DNA from: CBDUMN01 sp965368335
GTDB taxonomy: Bacteria; Pseudomonadota; Alphaproteobacteria; Rhodospirillales; JAPHRK01
Length of the DNA: 32,371 nucleotides
Reading direction: 5' to 3'
Assembly: GCA_965368335.1 (NCBI GenBank)
Contig: CBDUMN010000037.1
Location: 1-32,371 of the forward strand
Every line of letters begins with the position of its first letter. The first letter of the stretch is position 1. This document shows positions 31,376 to 32,371 of this stretch, piece by piece. The position numbers and the translations under genes were made by a program. Below the pieces are notes generated by a model. It saw only the letters and a program-made list of their open reading frames with translations. It had not been told where the DNA came from and made no database searches.

Positions 31376-32371
31376 GGACACGCAAGGTTATCGATGCTTC
31401 GGCCTTAAGCGATGATGTCACCCTGGAAGCCGATGTGGCTGTGGTCGGGACGGGCGCAGGCGGCGGTTTTGCCGCCGAAATTTTGGCGGCTAGTGGGTTG
31501 AAGGTCGTGATGCTTGAGGAGGGCGGATACTTTACCAACCGGGACTTTTCGCTCCGGGAGAGCGACGCCTTTCGCGATCTTTATCAGGAAAATGCCGCGC
31601 GTAAGACCAAGGACAGCGCAATCAACATCCTGCAAGGCAAGGCCGTCGGTGGCGCCACGGTGGTCAACTGGACAACCAGCTTCCGAACTCCGGCCAATAC
31701 CCTTGCTCACTGGAGGGCTCATTGGGGATTGGAGGAATATACGCCTTCAAAGCTTGCCCCTTGGTTTCAGGAAGTGGAGCGTCGGCTTGACATTGCGCCC
31801 TGGACCGGTGATCCCAATGAAAATAACGATGTGGTTCGGCGGGGAGCCGAAAAACTAGGCTGGCACTGGGGCGTTATTCGACGCAACGTGCGCCGCTGCC
31901 AGAATTTGGGATATTGCGGCATGGGCTGCCCGGTCAACGCCAAGCGCTCCATGCTGGTTACTACGGTTCCCGCTGTGCTCGACCTGGGGGGTGTTCTGGT
32001 TTATCGGGCGCGGGCCGAAAGGTTTCTGCATCGAGGGGGGAAAGTCATTGGCCTGGAAGCTATGGCGCTTGACGGGGAAGGACGGTTACCAACCGGAAAA
32101 CGTATTTCGGTAAACGCCAGACATTTTGTGCTTGCGGGCGGCGCCATCGGAACGCCTGCTTTGTTGTTAAGGAGCAAGGCTCCCGATCCGGATGATTTGC
32201 TTGGTAAGCGGACATTCCTTCATCCGGTTAATATTTCTGTAGCGTTGATGCCTGAATTGGTAGAGCCTTTCCATGGTGCGCCTCAGTCGCTCTATAGTGA
32301 TCATTTCCTTTGGTCTGACGGCGCGGGTGGAGAAATTGGCTACAAGCTCGAGGTGCCGCCATTGTTTCCGC
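31372..32371 (+). CDS. GMC-family FAD oxidoreductase (3' end cut by window)
   Basis: The frame is open from the ATG at 31372 to the window edge, giving the first 333 residues. The FAD-binding dinucleotide motif is VVGTGAGGGFAAE (24-36), followed by LEEGG (49-52) and the GMC signature segment GKAVGGATVVNW (89-100). VLAGGAIGTPALLL (253-266) is the second GMC signature. Three cysteines, C176, C182 and C186, in RCQNLGYCGMGC, lie in the region where related membrane-linked GMC dehydrogenases hold an iron-sulfur cluster. It has no signal peptide. It should oxidise an alcohol or sugar and pass electrons to a respiratory acceptor, exported together with the Tat subunit. The catalytic C-terminal His pair is outside the window. 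Confidence 0.9.
   Translation, partial: MRTRKVIDASALSDDVTLEADVAVVGTGAGGGFAAEILAASGLKVVMLEEGGYFTNRDFSLRESDAFRDLYQENAARKTKDSAINILQGKAVGGATVVNWTTSFRTPANTLAHWRAHWGLEEYTPSKLAPWFQEVERRLDIAPWTGDPNENNDVVRRGAEKLGWHWGVIRRNVRRCQNLGYCGMGCPVNAKRSMLVTTVPAVLDLGGVLVYRARAERFLHRGGKVIGLEAMALDGEGRLPTGKRISVNARHFVLAGGAIGTPALLLRSKAPDPDDLLGKRTFLHPVNISVALMPELVEPFHGAPQSLYSDHFLWSDGAGGEIGYKLEVPPLFP

Overview
The window looks like chromosomal, core-gene-rich DNA from an alphaproteobacterium, probably a Rhodospirillales-type lineage. The main reasons are an NDUFA12-type complex I accessory subunit (a family shared by alphaproteobacteria and mitochondria), the gene order NDUFA12 / MlaD / DUF2155 / aat / accC / accB / aroQ, a fused ThiS-ThiG, a fold-III ornithine/lysine decarboxylase and a class I PHA synthase. 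I see no insertion sequence, prophage, CRISPR array, tRNA or rRNA. The lineage call is inferred from gene content only.

Layout. (1) 147-1990, plus strand: NDUFA12 homologue, two tandem MlaD-like proteins and a secreted DUF2155 protein. (2) 4890-1912, minus strand: aroQ-accB-accC-aat; the end of aat overlaps the end of the DUF2155 gene antisense by 79 bases. (3) 5045-7373, plus: a ThiS-ThiG fusion with its own terminator, then a PLP decarboxylase behind a structured leader. (4) 12469-7382, minus: DEAD-box helicase, stand-alone Lrp-type RAM domain, FetA-FetB transporter and a Cache-HAMP-GGDEF cyclase, all closely spaced. (5) 12708-14578, plus: isochorismatase-like hydrolase, alpha/beta hydrolase, gamma-carbonic anhydrase. 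(6) 16387-14597, minus: phaC, divergent from (7) an OmpA-type lipoprotein. (8) 17889-23142, plus: AlaC-type aminotransferase, hom, glpX and recJ; recJ is broken near its 3' end. (9) 23272-27308, plus: a coiled-coil protein made of 36-residue repeats, a GAF-GAF-PAS-adenylate cyclase and an unrecognised 368-residue protein. (10) 27609 to the window end, plus: TPP-dependent 2-oxoacid-type enzyme, aldehyde dehydrogenase, Tat-signal small subunit and GMC oxidoreductase (cut by the window edge).

How they work together. Blocks 1-2 serve the envelope and fatty-acid/aromatic precursor supply. Block 8 links amino-acid synthesis (aminotransferase, homoserine dehydrogenase) and gluconeogenesis. Block 9 is a self-contained signalling cassette: a Cya-type cyclase whose GAF domains carry cyclic-nucleotide-binding signatures, translated directly behind a rigid-helix coiled coil and followed by a protein of unknown function. 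Block 10 reads as a catabolic operon in which a periplasmic flavin dehydrogenase, a decarboxylase/lyase and an aldehyde dehydrogenase could act in series. The strongest candidates for something new are block 9, the ThiS-ThiG fusion with its buried Gly-Gly, and the decarboxylase leader. All functional assignments come from reading the sequence; no database search was run.
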